Positions 1 to 11,990 of a stretch of 64,000 nucleotides of DNA are shown here, piece by piece. The stretch is from the NCBI GenBank assembly GCA_905250025.1, contig CAJNOJ010000046.1, positions 310,001-374,000 of the forward strand. Reading direction: 5' to 3'. The notes below the pieces were generated by a model. It had not been told where the DNA came from and searched no databases. It saw only the letters and a list, made by a program, of their open reading frames with translations. Source of the DNA: Adineta ricciae. Lineage: Eukaryota; Rotifera; Eurotatoria; Adinetida; Adinetidae. Each line of letters starts with the position of its first letter. Within the stretch, counting starts at the first letter, position 1. A program made the translations under genes and the position numbers.

Positions 1-1562
1 TTTGGTCCTAATAATTTCCGTGCGTTATTTCGAATTTGCCCTTCGACTCTTTGCCAAACTTGAAAATGAACGATTAAATCATTGAACATTCGAATAGACT
101 TTTCGGTGCCATGAGTTGTCTCCATATATTTCCATAGTAGTTCTGTGTAGTAGTTCTGGGCACGAAAAACAGCCATGCCATCGTTGAGAACGGGTTCATC
201 AGTGCCAGTATACATACAGAAACCTTTCGTTAACAGCAAAACAATCAGTGTTAGTTGAATTATACGTTGGTCGCATTGTGCAATTTGTAAAAATGTAGTG
301 AAGATCTTCTTGACTTGAAGAAAGACTTCCGTACCGTGCATCCTGTGAAAAGCTTTTGGGTCTAGAGGTACATCGGAATCTGCTTCGAGGATTTGACGTG
401 TTTCTACATTGAACGACAACGAACTGTTGAGTAGAATTAATGGCATGAGATTGTATTTGATCAAAGTCACTTTATCATCGACATTCAGTTCATTAAACTC
501 CGGTATTTGTCGAAAGAATGTTAAAAGACGCATTGCTGGTACTGAACGAGAGTTTAACTGTTGTAAAAATGTCGTCGCATGTTCGGACGGATTCCATGGC
601 AGACCGTCGCGAGCAGCTAAATTTAAGAGAAAACAGAGAAAGTATCGTTCTATTTTTGTCCAACATAAAAGCTACGTATTTACCAAGTTCGATGCGCTTC
701 TCGTACGAATTTTGTATGGTTTCGACGCGTTGTAAATCTTCTATAGTCATCAACATGTTTGGCGTTTGTGGTAACAGATCGCTGAAATCAGTGAGACGAT
801 TGAGATTTATATTCTCTAATGTAGGTAACTCAAGATCAGAATGAATCGATAATATCGAGGGAGATTTGTCCTCAATAATGAGAGGACTCTGTTCTGGCGA
901 TGAACGCTTTTCTTCCATTTTACGACGCTTCACAACTTTTTCCTCTGCCTAAACAAACAAGTAAGCGTCACATTCAATGCCCGTGTCATTATTACCATTA
1001 ATAAACGATCGCGTTTCATGCCATTGCTGAGACACTTTGCTAAACGACATGCTGAACAACGTCGTCGTGTTTCCAGTGTAATTTCACATCCACCTTGACG
1101 ACGACAGTGAAATGTTTTCTATGAAAAAATACTAAATTATATATCAGATAAATCAGAAAGACTTACGAGACTTTTCAGTGCATTACGGCGAAAAAATGCT
1201 TTGCAACTTTCACATGTAATTGCATCAAAATTGTATCCGAGCGCTGAAGCACCACAGACAACGCAAGTCAATGTGCCTTGTTTTGTCTTCTTCTGCGTCG
1301 ATGGTTGTGCCTCAGTCCTAACCTGTACATATCAAAGTCGCTCGAATTCGATATAAATGAGAAAAGCTATCTTTTTTCATACCACTGAATAAGAAGATTC
1401 TGCGTCTTCGCTGAAAAGGTCCTTGGATTCAATGATGATCGATTGGATTAATGCTGGATTATTACTGTTTTGGATTTGTTCAATAATACTTTCATCACCA
1501 GTAATGATCATGATTCGACGCTTCTTAGAAGAGTTATCCGACGGTAAGATTTCTGCCGACAT
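1..1562 (-). CDS. Nuclear hormone receptor, HR96/DAF-12 (NR1J)-like, copy A; 3' end outside window
   Basis: Predicted ligand-regulated transcription factor. Exons on the minus strand: 1562-1383, 1322-1167, 1118-996, 948-684 and 616 to the window edge; all junctions are GT-AG and keep frame. The DNA-binding domain is split over exons 2 and 3: first zinc module CVVC...CESC with P-box ESCKA, followed by FFRRNAL, then a second module C-x5-C-x9-C-x2-C. P-box ESCKA and the [15 protein letters not shown] stretch are typical of HR96/DAF-12/NHR-8 receptors, from family knowledge. Exon 5 carries the ligand-binding domain with the signature around [20 protein letters not shown]. The last helix and stop lie beyond position 1. 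The start at 1562 is chosen because it aligns with copy B; an in-frame ATG at 1589 is an alternative. Copy B lies upstream in the same orientation, so this is a tandem duplication. Confidence 0.88.
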
Positions 1563-3274
1563 TTTGAACGAATGGTTATCTAAAAACATACGAACGACAA
1601 GATTTGTTTACTTACAATGCAATCGAAGTAAACTGCTCATCTGTATGGAAATGAAATGTGCTCCTATAAACTTGACAATGAATGGAAAACTAAAAATATT
1701 ATTGAATTGTCGAAGGTGAGGGAAAACTTAAATTCATGTAAATTTACTAACTGGTTAACGATAATATTCATGATGCAGATAAGACATTCGTTTGTTTATT
1801 CATGTATGTTCGTACTGACGAATCGCTTACATTCTTTTTTTTCATTCGTGCAGTGTTATGTCACTATATGAGGCGCTCATTTACTTACACTTGACCAGGT
1901 AAAAACGATCAAGATTGTTTCTCAAATGACAACATCGATTGCTGGCTAATATAGTAGAAATAAAAGTTTGTCTTACTCGATCGTAGGTGTAAGTTTTTAT
2001 ACGAACGTGTAGAAGAACAATTGCTACCTATATGGTAAATATAATCTAAACTATGGTTACATTGCCGAGCAAAGAAGGCGAAATGAATCATCGTTACTCA
2101 TACGTTCTTTTGATATGTACTTTGTAGACGTAGGTAGTGAACTCGAGACTTGCGTGTGTATAAAAATATCTATGACATAAGAAATAGCGTGTCCTTCGAG
2201 AAAGAAAAACATGAATTTATGACAATTAAGATTGAAAAGGAGAACCGTTTGATGTCCACGCAGTCAAGAAGGTAACAATATAAAAGAATACACGTGCGAA
2301 GTGACATTGAAGCCGAGAAAAACAACTTGTTGTTGTGTATAGAAAGCCTGCATCATCCGTCGTGCATCATAACCTCGTGTAATTTAACGTCTCAAACACA
2401 TTTTACGGGTTGGGAAGGTACTGTTTTGAAGAAAAACAATGATCATGTCTTCTACTGGCAAGGGAAACGCAAAATATAAGGACGCTTTCAATTGGTCTAC
2501 GAGACGTCAGTAAAAGCAAAAACAGAAGCTGAAGGAGCGGAGGCTAGTTGACAGAATCAGAAAAGAAAGTTTTTTTTCATTGCTCTGTCAGGTTTTACAA
2601 CGCAAAAAATGTTATGAAAGCAAAAGAATTGTTTTTCTCCTTTGATACTATGTTGTTCTTTTTCACGGGTACAACGTGTGTGTGCGTGCGTGTATGACGT
2701 TTAAAGAGAGCAAAGCAAAGTAAAAATACTACGCTGTAGAGAAATACCCATTCGCTGATGTTTCGTTTTACATAAGAAACAAAATCTATTTCGGTTTATT
2801 TACTCCGAAAAGAAAAACAAAGAACTGATAACGACTGGACACGATATCTCGAGGTATATATCAAAATTATGCATCGCAGAATCGATTAATCGGACCTAGA
2901 TGAATAATTACTCGTCGACACCATCAACTAAGCAGTGTCGAGATCAGCTCATTAGCTGTTTACTCGTCTTGAATGAAGAATTTGTCGACGACGAGTCGAA
3001 ATAGTCATACTAACATTGATTTTAATCCAGTAGGAATAAAGAGAAAGAATAAGCATCATTTTATCTACAAGTTCAACTTTTGCTCGGTCAACAACGGACA
3101 AGAGAACAGCGACGAAAACTACAATAAAGTTTAAAAGATATCCTTCACCGACACTACGAATCAAACATACCTCAATGAAAGAAGTTGGTCTATATTTAAA
3201 AAAAAACATTCAATTGTCGAAATTTATCAATGATTTGATTACAAGTTTATAGAAAGAACAAAAAACGTCTGATC
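1563..3274. other. Intergenic region between the two nuclear receptors
   Basis: It should hold the promoter of copy A and the 3' UTR of copy B. There is a short GT-rich simple repeat near 2670-2695. Only short overlapping ORFs are present, with no recognisable domain or splice-consistent coding potential. Confidence 0.6.
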
Positions 3275-4865
3275 TCAAATGTGAAATAAGGTCTTCATCA
3301 GTGGTAACAATTCACTCATGTCCGTCGTGGATAGATTTCGTTGTACATTATCTCGAAGTCTTTTATGCAAGGTTTGCCATGTTATGAAATGTGTTACAAT
3401 TTTACTCCAGATACTGATCGCTCGATGTCGTCCATGCATAGTTTCGATGTATTTCCATAATAATTCGGCGTAGTAATTTTGCGCACGATAAACTGCCATG
3501 CCATCATTCAAGATTGGCTCGAGCTCTCCTTCGCCAGCAGAAAAACCTTTGGTTAAGATTAATGTGATCAAGGCTAGTTGGATTATTCGGTGATCATATT
3601 GGGCGATGTGTACAAACGATTCGAAGACTTTTCTCATTTGTAGATAACCTTCGTAACCATAGACTTCTTGGATGACGGATGGATCCCAAGGTACATCGGA
3701 ATCAGTTTCAACAATTTGGTCAGTTTCGATTTTATATGAAAGTGTGCAATTGATGCATAGTAGTGGCAAAAGATTGAATTTAATCAATGTAACTTTGTCG
3801 TCGACGTTTAACTCACTGAATTCAGGTATTTGCTTGAAAAATGTCAATAATCTTATTAATGGAACCGAATGGCTGTTGAGTTTTTGTAAGAAAGTGAGTG
3901 AATACTCGGAAGGATTCCACGGAAGACCATCACGAGCTAGAAAAATGAATCGAACAGCTCGAACAGATTCCTCCGCTGCTTTTCCTTACCGAGTTCAATT
4001 CGATTCTGATAGAGAAGCTGAATAGATTCAATACGTTGTAAATCTTCAGAAGTGAGCAATCCGCTTCTAGTTTGTGGCGGCGAGGGTTGACGGTAGTTTA
4101 GAAATACTATATTTGCATCTGAAGGTGGCATGAACTAAACGAGTTACATTTGAAAAAGAAAACATTATCAAATTGCAATCCTAATTACTTCGGTAGGATA
4201 GAGCAAAGATGTGTCCAAATTTAGACTTGAATCATCATCTCGTCTTCGGCGTTTGACAGCTTTTTGTTCGGCCTAGAATAGCAAGTTTCCTTCTAATCTA
4301 TTGCAGTATTTATCGAATTCTATTACCACTAAAAGTCTGTCACGTCTCATACCGTTCTGAAGACATTTAACGAGACGACATGCTGAACATTGACGACGGG
4401 ATTCGAATGTAATTTTACATGAAGCATCGCGCGGACATTCAAGTGGCTTGAGAGAAAATGCTTCATAGTTGAGCAAATCGGTTTTTTGTTCGAATAAAAC
4501 TTACTGGATCTCTCAGAGCATTTCGACGGAAAAATGATTTACAACTTTCACACGATATGGCATCGAAATTGTATCCAAGAGCTGGCGCTCCACATATTAC
4601 ACAAACCAACGAAACATTCTTGTTTTTCTTCACTCGCGCAGGTGAACTGTTGTCCTAAAAGTAAAAGCAACTACTAGATGAAATTGATCATTTCAATTTG
4701 TTTAATCACCTCAAGAGACGTGAGATCCATACTCTCATCTTCAGCTTCCAGGATCAATGATTTGCACAACAAAGCATTTTTGCTATTTTTGATCTCGTCA
4801 ATGATACTTTCGTCACCACTGATGATCATTATTCGTCGCCGTTTGGTTTTTTCTGTGCCGTTCAT
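3275..4865 (-). CDS. Nuclear hormone receptor, HR96/DAF-12 (NR1J)-like, copy B (complete)
   Basis: Complete 438-residue receptor in six exons: 4865-4710, 4654-4505, 4446-4327, 4272-4189, 4134-3990 and 3936-3275. Exon 2 has the first zinc module (CVIC...CESC, P-box ESCKS); exon 3 has the second (C-x5-C-x9-C-x2-C, then RLVKCLQNGMRRD). Exon 4 is a basic hinge (KAVKRRRRDDD) likely serving as nuclear localisation signal. The ligand-binding domain fills exon 6, with the signature [20 protein letters not shown]. The C-terminus ends PLMKTLFHI, the position of the AF-2 helix, but the usual acidic residue is Thr. The N-terminal 35 residues before the DBD share a motif, RRIMIISGDESIID, with copy A. Copy A has one fused exon where B has exons 4 and 5, so one intron was gained or lost after duplication. 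The ligand is unknown; family members bind sterols or xenobiotics. Confidence 0.92.
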
Positions 4866-5871
4866 GATTAATTTTCTTAAAGCAAAAAGTTAAGAGACAA
4901 TGTAAATAACTGTTGATGCGTTGCTGTTTGTTATTTTGAGTGAGTAATCTTGTCACTCATATAAGAACCATTCGAAAAACTTTACGCGTTTATCACAATA
5001 AGAATGAAAAGAAATACTTTTTTGTAGAGGTTAGAGATAACAAAATACGAAGAACTGAAAAATGTCATCAAAATTACGTGCCTATTAACAAAAAAAAATC
5101 CTCAAGTACGCGAAACAGGTATTAGTGTGCACGACAAGCTTGCATAGCTAAGCACACGGTGATTAGCAGTAGCGGCCGTAGCTGTACCAACGGGTCCTGC
5201 GCTCGATTCATATCTATTTCATTATATTACCATGTGTCTTCTGTTCGATAGGTACTCACTCTAAAAAACAAGACTCCGACGACTATTCTTTATATTTGTC
5301 TGTGGACCAGTCAGATACGCTATCAATCATGATGCTTTGTCGTCCTACCGATCCCCCAACTTTGTAATACGAAGAGCATCTCCGTTGTCATAACTAACAG
5401 AATTATACTCCGCCTTTTTTTTTCGTATACTCAAGCAATATTCTTCGATAACATCGTTTATCATTCCTTTCTTATCTTTTGTCTCTAAAAATAATCACCA
5501 CTTTTATAAATATTAATATGAGAACATTGTGTAAATCCTGTACCTATGATTCTTTTCCTACAATTAACTGTTAACATCACTACGAACACCTTCTCGCAAA
5601 CTTGAAGCAAGATGGTATTCAAATGCAGAAAACGATCGTAACATATATGAAGTCTTTGTGCATAATTGAACACATTGAGAATGTACTTTTAACTTTTGTC
5701 TGGTTTATGGGCTGGAGTACAGTCGTGAACAACGACATCTCTCAGATCGGGTTGTGTCCATTAGTTGAAAAATAATGGATTTGGTAAAAGTTGGAAGCGG
5801 GTGACTGACTTGCTTATTTGCAATTTAAGGTCGAATTTACATTTGAACACGCAAAAAAAAGATCGTTAGCT
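4866..5871. other. Intergenic region, divergent promoters
   Basis: About 1 kb between the divergent starts of nuclear receptor copy B (-) and the ZNRD2-like gene (+). I see no conserved ORF, RNA gene or long repeat. Confidence 0.55.
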
Positions 5872-6733
5872 ATGGACAAACCGCAAACAAATGGACATTC
5901 TTTACTACAAAATGGAAGTGATGAAGAGTTCGAATTGATGGGGGACATGCCTCGAGAAGATCCAGTTGTTCTTGAAGTAAAGATCTGAAAACTGAAAACC
6001 GAATTATTTGTATGATGCAATTCTAGCGTCGTCGTTCACGTAACAACGAAATAACTAAAAAATTGGGAGCCTATCTACTCAAAGGTTATTGTATGCTAAG
6101 CGATGCTTGTCCAGAGTGTGATGTAGGATAGAAAATTGCCTGTGGAAAAAGTCGTCAATTCGTTGTATTTATCTTCTTCTAGTGTATTCTTCTTCGAACA
6201 CCGGAACGTGAATTACTTTGTGTTGGTTGTGCTGAAGTTGATGTTGACAATAGTCAGTGAATGAAATTTAAATGCACAAGCTCCTAAAAACGCTGTATTA
6301 TTTTTTTTCTTCTTTAGACAAAGCCGAGAAAGAACCAGCGACAGGTAAAATGAGAAAGGTGGTTGACAATGACTAATCTGGATTGATTGAATAGTAGAAA
6401 AAGATGCGCGTGAAACTTCAGCTGAGTCCAACACTAAGAAGAAAGAACGTGTAAAACGCACGAAAAAACGTAGTAAGAAAACATCATCGACATTCGACGG
6501 TGAAGTCGCCCCCACTGAAAGTGCAAGCTATTCAGCTCAACTGGAAAACAAACTCAAATGGGCCGTTGATGAAGTATGAGCGCAAATGAAAAATTCTTCT
6601 TCAATTATTTTCTTTTTATTTTCAGTTAGCAAAATCTCAAAGTCCCAATCGCATCACTGCGATGTGTACAGTTATCTGCAAATTAACCGAATCGATCAAA
6701 GCATTAAAAGAATACGAAACAGCATCCGTTTAG
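5872..6733 (+). CDS. ZNRD2: ZNRD2/SSSCA1 (p27 autoantigen)-like zinc-binding protein
   Basis: Predicted 194-residue protein in six exons: 5872-5976, 6027-6122, 6183-6252, 6318-6344 (27 nt), 6395-6573 and 6626-6733. The diagnostic core is TKKLGAYLLKGYCMLSDACPECD joined to CILLRTPERELLCVGCAEV: a helix plus a four-cysteine ribbon (CPEC...CVGC) as in the SSSCA1/UPF0148 family, whose vertebrate member binds tankyrase and is linked to centromere and mitotic functions. Here the first Cys pair is CPEC and the next residues run into CILL; the knuckle geometry should be checked. A Lys/Arg/Ser-rich linker and a C-terminal helix (SIKALKEYETASV) follow. The start is the first ATG giving an open frame. AATAAA-type signals lie just downstream near 6860. 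Confidence 0.85.
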
Positions 6734-8276
6734 AGTAGTCTTACATAACCAGGCTTTATTATTTCATGTAGTTTGACGTTTTCCCAAGACGAACTGATTT
6801 AATCGGATTTCTACTCACCTTCTCAACCATTTTTATTTCGTCACATTTAAATTTAGAAATAAAAAAGAAACCTTCGTTTATCGAAGGAATACTAATGAAA
6901 ATGAATTCTCGAATCAATAGCCAATTGAAAGACGGATATTATTGTCGTTTCGAGTAGATCCTATTGTCATCTACAAATGCTTGTAACTATCAAGGGCGGT
7001 TTTTGTTTAGTGAATAGACAAATAACAATAGTTTAAACAAGGCAAGCACGATTTCTAGACCAAATGTCGTTCATTCCATAATAACACTGTTACAAATCTT
7101 GAAAAACAGGTTGTTCATTTCCTTTCCTTCTTTTTCAAACGAATAACTTCATTGAAGTTGTATGAAGTAAATCCTACGACGAAGATTTAATTACAAATAA
7201 GCGAAACAACTTCCTTGCTTTAAGTCATGAATGTCATGTTTAATAATGAATGACTACGGTTGAATTTCAAAGAATGTTTTCATGTTATTCACATGGAAAT
7301 ACATCTGGTTTTAAGTCAAACTGATCAAATATCTCTTGAAAAATATTCGCAATTTTTTTCTCTTATTTCATTGTATTGAGAGAAATACCCCCAATGAAAT
7401 CTGAGCGAGTCATCGTTCTCAGATTACGATCTTATGTAGTCACGAATGCATGAATCATCACAAAAGACTGGAAATTAATTTTCTTCAGGCAATCTATTCG
7501 CAGAAAACAGCATGATTTGTTAGAAGAGTGTTACTGCGATGAAACTTATTCGCATCTCTCTAATGAGAGCATCGAAAGACTGGATTCATCAGAATACGAA
7601 ATTGATGCGGATCTTATCTGTCAAGTTGAACTGAATAACATTTCTTTGATGAGAATAAATTTTGACGAAAGAACATCTGTTTTGTTTTATTAAGAACAAA
7701 GTCTTTCTCATCATTATTTTGATTCTCAAAACACATATTTTTCTATCTCTCTTCTTCTTTGTTTTACAGCGCATGTAAACCCATTATGATCATATGCTTG
7801 AGTATATAACTTTCTACAGTCGGAAAAGTCACACGATAAAAACTTGTCCGCGCCATTAAGGGTCTTTTTTTCCTCCTTTTTTTCTTCTTCATCCCTCCCC
7901 GCACAATTCGCCTCTTCTCTAATCATCAGAACGACCATGTCACAATAATAGAAAAGCCGAGAAGAAGAGAAAAAAGGACTATAGCATGAACAGGGAAAAA
8001 CAACATTTCTAAGAGAGAGGGAGAGAGAGGAAAAACGGGAAGAACGAGAAGAGAAAAGAGCTTTTCTCGGTGCCAGTGGAATGTTAGCGAGCAAAGATAC
8101 TTTGGTTTTCTTGTCTATCGGAGTCGAAGAAAAAATATTTTGTTGAGTGAATGCGTAGGGGTTGCAATTGCTGGAGGAGTGAGAAAAAAAGGGAAAAATG
8201 CCTGATGACGTAGAACTGAAAGACAACAACGACGACCATTTTCTTAACTATTTTAGATCCCCTATACTTCGAGACA
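6734..8276. other. Intergenic region with low-complexity purine tracts
   Basis: Contains the 3' flank of the ZNRD2-like gene and the promoter of the proprotein convertase. A G/A-rich stretch near 7860-8050 creates a 167-codon open frame on the minus strand made mostly of Ser/Phe and Glu/Lys runs; I do not regard it as a gene. Nothing else is recognisable. Confidence 0.5.
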
Positions 8277-11200
8277 ATGCATCAATTACTGTCCCGAATC
8301 CCTGTATTTATTTTCTTCTTCTGCCTGACCAACGCAGCTGTCGATTATGTTGAAAATTCGAATGAAATCGAATTCGTGCCGGAACATTCCAACGAATGGG
8401 TTGTAAGAATTGACGAAGGTAGCAACAGTTTTCTACATGAATAAGTAAATTGCTCATTATTTATAAATAGGTGATGACGTCGCTGATCTTGTTGCAAGTG
8501 AACTTGGCTTACAAAATAAACGAAATGTACGTCAAGTCTTTGGAGACATAGACATCAGTGTTGTTTTTCTCTTCCTAGGTCTTTGATAATTATTATTTAT
8601 TTATTAATCCATACGTTCCACGACGATCAAAACGTGCGACCAATGATTTTACCGATCTACTCAATAAACATGAAAAAGTTAATTGGGCTGAACAGCAACA
8701 AACACGAAACCGTGTTAAACGAGATTACATCGACAAACGCGCTCAAGAGGATCGTGTCTACCGTTCCGTAGCATTCTCTGACCCGAAATGGTCGAAGGAA
8801 TGGTACTTGGTAAGTGCCCCTCTGTTCGAACTTTGCTTACTGGTATTTCTATAACACGTCAATGTATTTTGTAGAAAGATACCAGACCAAAAAGTTCAAG
8901 TCAATTACCAAAACTCGATCTCCATGTTTTACCAGCATGGGCAGCTGGTTATACCGGAAAAGGTATCAAAGTGACAATTCTTGATGATGGTCTTGAATGG
9001 AACAACTCGGATATTATGGCAAATTACGATCCAAAAGCAAGCTACGATTTAAACGATAATGATGACGATCCAAGTCCAAGATACGATCCAACAAATGAAA
9101 ACAAGTAGGAAATATTGACTGGTCGGAGTCGATGGACTTTCTATTTTTTTCATTTAGACATGGAACACGATGTGCAGGTGAAGTTGCGATGGTTGCCAAT
9201 AATTCCATCTGTGGTGTTGGTATCGCGTAAGAACATTTCCGAAGAGACTTTGCCGTATGATGAGAATTCTTTCCCGAATAGATACAATTCAAAAATTGGT
9301 GGTATCCGTATGTTAGATGGTCATGTTACTGATCGCGTCGAAGCCGAAGCTATCGCTTTCAATCATAAATACATCGATATCTATTCAGCGTCTTGGGGAC
9401 CAAATGATGATGGCCGAACAGTAAGATGAAATGTTATATTAGAGGTGGGCTAAATGTTTGGGTTTAGGTCGAAGGTCCAGGTACACTCGCTTCAGCTGCT
9501 TTCATCAAAGGTATCACGGAAGGTCGTAACGGAAAAGGTGTTATCTACGTTTGGGCATCGGGTAATGGTGGACGACGACAAGATAATTGCAAGTAAGTGT
9601 CGAAAAGATTTCCGCTTTTACAGTTTAATTCCATCGTTGACAACATAGTTGTGATGGTTATACCGGTTCAATCTATACAATTTCAATTTCGTCAGCATCC
9701 GAACATCAACAATCACCATGGTATGCTGAACGTTGCCCAAGTACAATGGCCACAACTTATTCCTCGGGCGCTTATCAAGATCAAAAAGTGGTATGTTGAC
9801 AGGTCCTCTAAGGTGTAACACAATACTCTATTTTTTCCGTACTCTCTATTTAGACAACAACTGATCTTCATGATTCGTGTACTGATGATCATACGGGAAC
9901 GTCAGGTTTGCTTGTGTTTTCTTTTCCAATTAACAAGGCTTACTTCACCACAAATTTCATTTCCGTTTCTAGCTTCAGCACCGTTGGCTGCCGGTATTTT
10001 TGCCCTTGTCTTAGAAGCAAAGTAAAGTGTTACTTAGATACCGAACATTCATCACGTTGGTCTTTAATTTCTTTCTCTAGTCCGGAACTCTCATGGCGTG
10101 ACATGCAACATTTAGTTGCCTGGACATCAGAATATGCACCATTAGCTGATAATCACGGCTGGGCAATAAATGGTGCAGGTTTCAAAGTAAGACAAATTAT
10201 TTCACTTATTCCAAGCGTAGGGAAAGTCATTTCTAATAGTTGTCGATAATGACTTATGAAAAATAAATTACTTTTTCAAAGTCAGCAGTATGTGTAATGA
10301 GAAGTATATTTATTTAAAAGACTCATAACTTTAATTGATAGATGAATGTTGTGCGTCTGTCGTTTAGGTAAATAGTCGATTTGGTTTCGGTCTTCTTAAC
10401 GCTGCAGCTTTAACTGAAGCAGCAAAAAATTGGGTCACTGTACCAAAACAAAGCATCTGCGAAATTGAACCAGTCAAATTCCAACCTCAGTACGCCTTCT
10501 TTGCGTGCAAAACTGTTTGATATAACTTTGTATTTTGTAGAAAAATTAGCGCTTCTCGTCCGTTAGAAATTGATTTTGAAGTCAAAGGTTGTGAAGGTGA
10601 AAACAACGTCGTTCGTTTTCTCGAACACGTACAACTCTATGTTACAATTCGTTATACCCGACGTGGTGCACTCAAAATAAACATCACCAGTCCACATGGT
10701 AAACACCGAATATCTATCTGGAATTAATTCATAGGTCATTTCTAGGCACACAAACGACATTATTATCTGAACGTGAACAAGATTCATCAACTGATGGATT
10801 CAAGAACTGGTCATTCATGAGCGTACATAACTGGGGTGAAGATCCAAAAGGTTTATGGACAATCAAAATCATGGATACAGTAAAAATTTCCAATCACTGA
10901 TTTGCGTTTGTTTCTATTTTGTTGTTCTTTTTTCTTCTAGACTGGCAACATGAACAATCATGGTTCACTCGAAGATTTCCGTTTAGTCTTACACGGTACA
11001 GCCGAAGCACCACATCACATGAAAGCAGGACCACGAGTCTACGATGAAAACTACAATACTGTTCAAAATGAACGAAGTGTAAGTTATAGAAAAACGACTG
11101 ATAGACACAGGAAATTGGATTTGTCGTTTGATAATCCAGTCAATGACAGATTCTCATCGGAGATGAGAAATGTCAAAGTTCTTTCGTTTACATAAGTTTC

Positions 11201-11697
11201 TCCTACGTAATATCTAATGAGGTGCATGTCGGAAGAAAAACAAATACCTTCTAATTCCATGTTCTACAAAACAGATGCTTCGCCCATAGTACAAGTCCCT
11301 TCGAAAATTTTCACTGCTACTCGTACTACTGATCCCTACGCGCTTTTCAAATACGGCATAGTCTCGTGATATGTTCATGTTATTGACGATTGGAAAGAGA
11401 TTTCTGATTAAATAAAGCTGACTGCCAAGAAGTTACGATTGTCATTATACAATCGTCTAGCAGAGTCATATCTTTCGGATAATTAAATGATTGTTTGCTT
11501 TTTCGTAGGAAAAACGTCAAAGTTTGAAAAATGCTGGTCAACAAGTCATGCTCGAATCAACCAAACGTTCATCAATTTCCCAAGAATATCGTCAACCATT
11601 ATCTGAAGATCAACTTGATGAAATAAGTGCAGTTCCCAATACAGATAGCCATTGGCTTCGTCTTCTCGCTCGACTTAATGGTAATTGGTTACAATAA
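8277..11697 (+). CDS. Subtilisin/kexin-like proprotein convertase (PC1/3-furin class), secreted
   Basis: Endoprotease that cleaves secreted precursors after dibasic sites, acting in the secretory pathway. Sixteen exons join in frame to 693 residues: 8277-8418, 8471-8526, 8579-8809, 8875-9104, 9158-9226, 9282-9420, 9468-9592, 9649-9790, 9854-9905, 9973-10021, 10081-10186, 10368-10489, 10541-10698, 10746-10879, 10941-11078 and 11509-11697. The order is signal peptide, prodomain with a secondary site (RRSKR) and the main autocleavage site (RNRVKR), S8 catalytic domain, P domain, short tail. The triad is visible: Asp in [12 protein letters not shown], His in [10 protein letters not shown], Ser in [13 protein letters not shown]; the oxyanion Asn is in WASGNGG, which separates it from PC2, where this residue is Asp. 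There is no transmembrane segment or Cys-rich region, unlike furin. The C-terminus ends in an amphipathic HWLRLLARL helix resembling PC1/3 or PC2 sorting tails. Confidence 0.93.
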
Positions 11698-11880
11698 AGG
11701 AAATGCAGAAAGCAAAAAAATGTCTTTGAAATATAAATGAGAATATAATTTAATGAATATATTAACTAATGTCAAACATCACTGATCTAGTCATGATCAT
11801 CAGTATTCCGTCGAGAAAAGTTCTTCTTTCTCTTTTCCATTCTATTTTTATAAAACATCGTGAACTTGAACTTTATTTAT

Positions 11881-11903
11881 TTCTCTCTCTCTCTCTCTCT
11901 CTC
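11881..11903. repeat. (CT)n microsatellite
   Basis: A run of about eleven CT units lies in the 290-bp gap between the convergent 3' ends of the convertase (+) and the tachykinin-type receptor (-). Confidence 0.9.
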
Positions 11904-11990
11904 GCTTTATCGGAATAGAATTTGAAGAAAAAAAGATATTCATCAATGGAAAAAAACGGAAAAGATGAAAAAGAAAATCATTTGTTGTTT

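Noticed and set aside
7726-8229. 167-codon open frame on the minus strand upstream of the convertase
   Set aside because: It is driven by purine/pyrimidine low-complexity tracts (Ser/Phe and Glu/Lys runs), has no domain and no splice partners.
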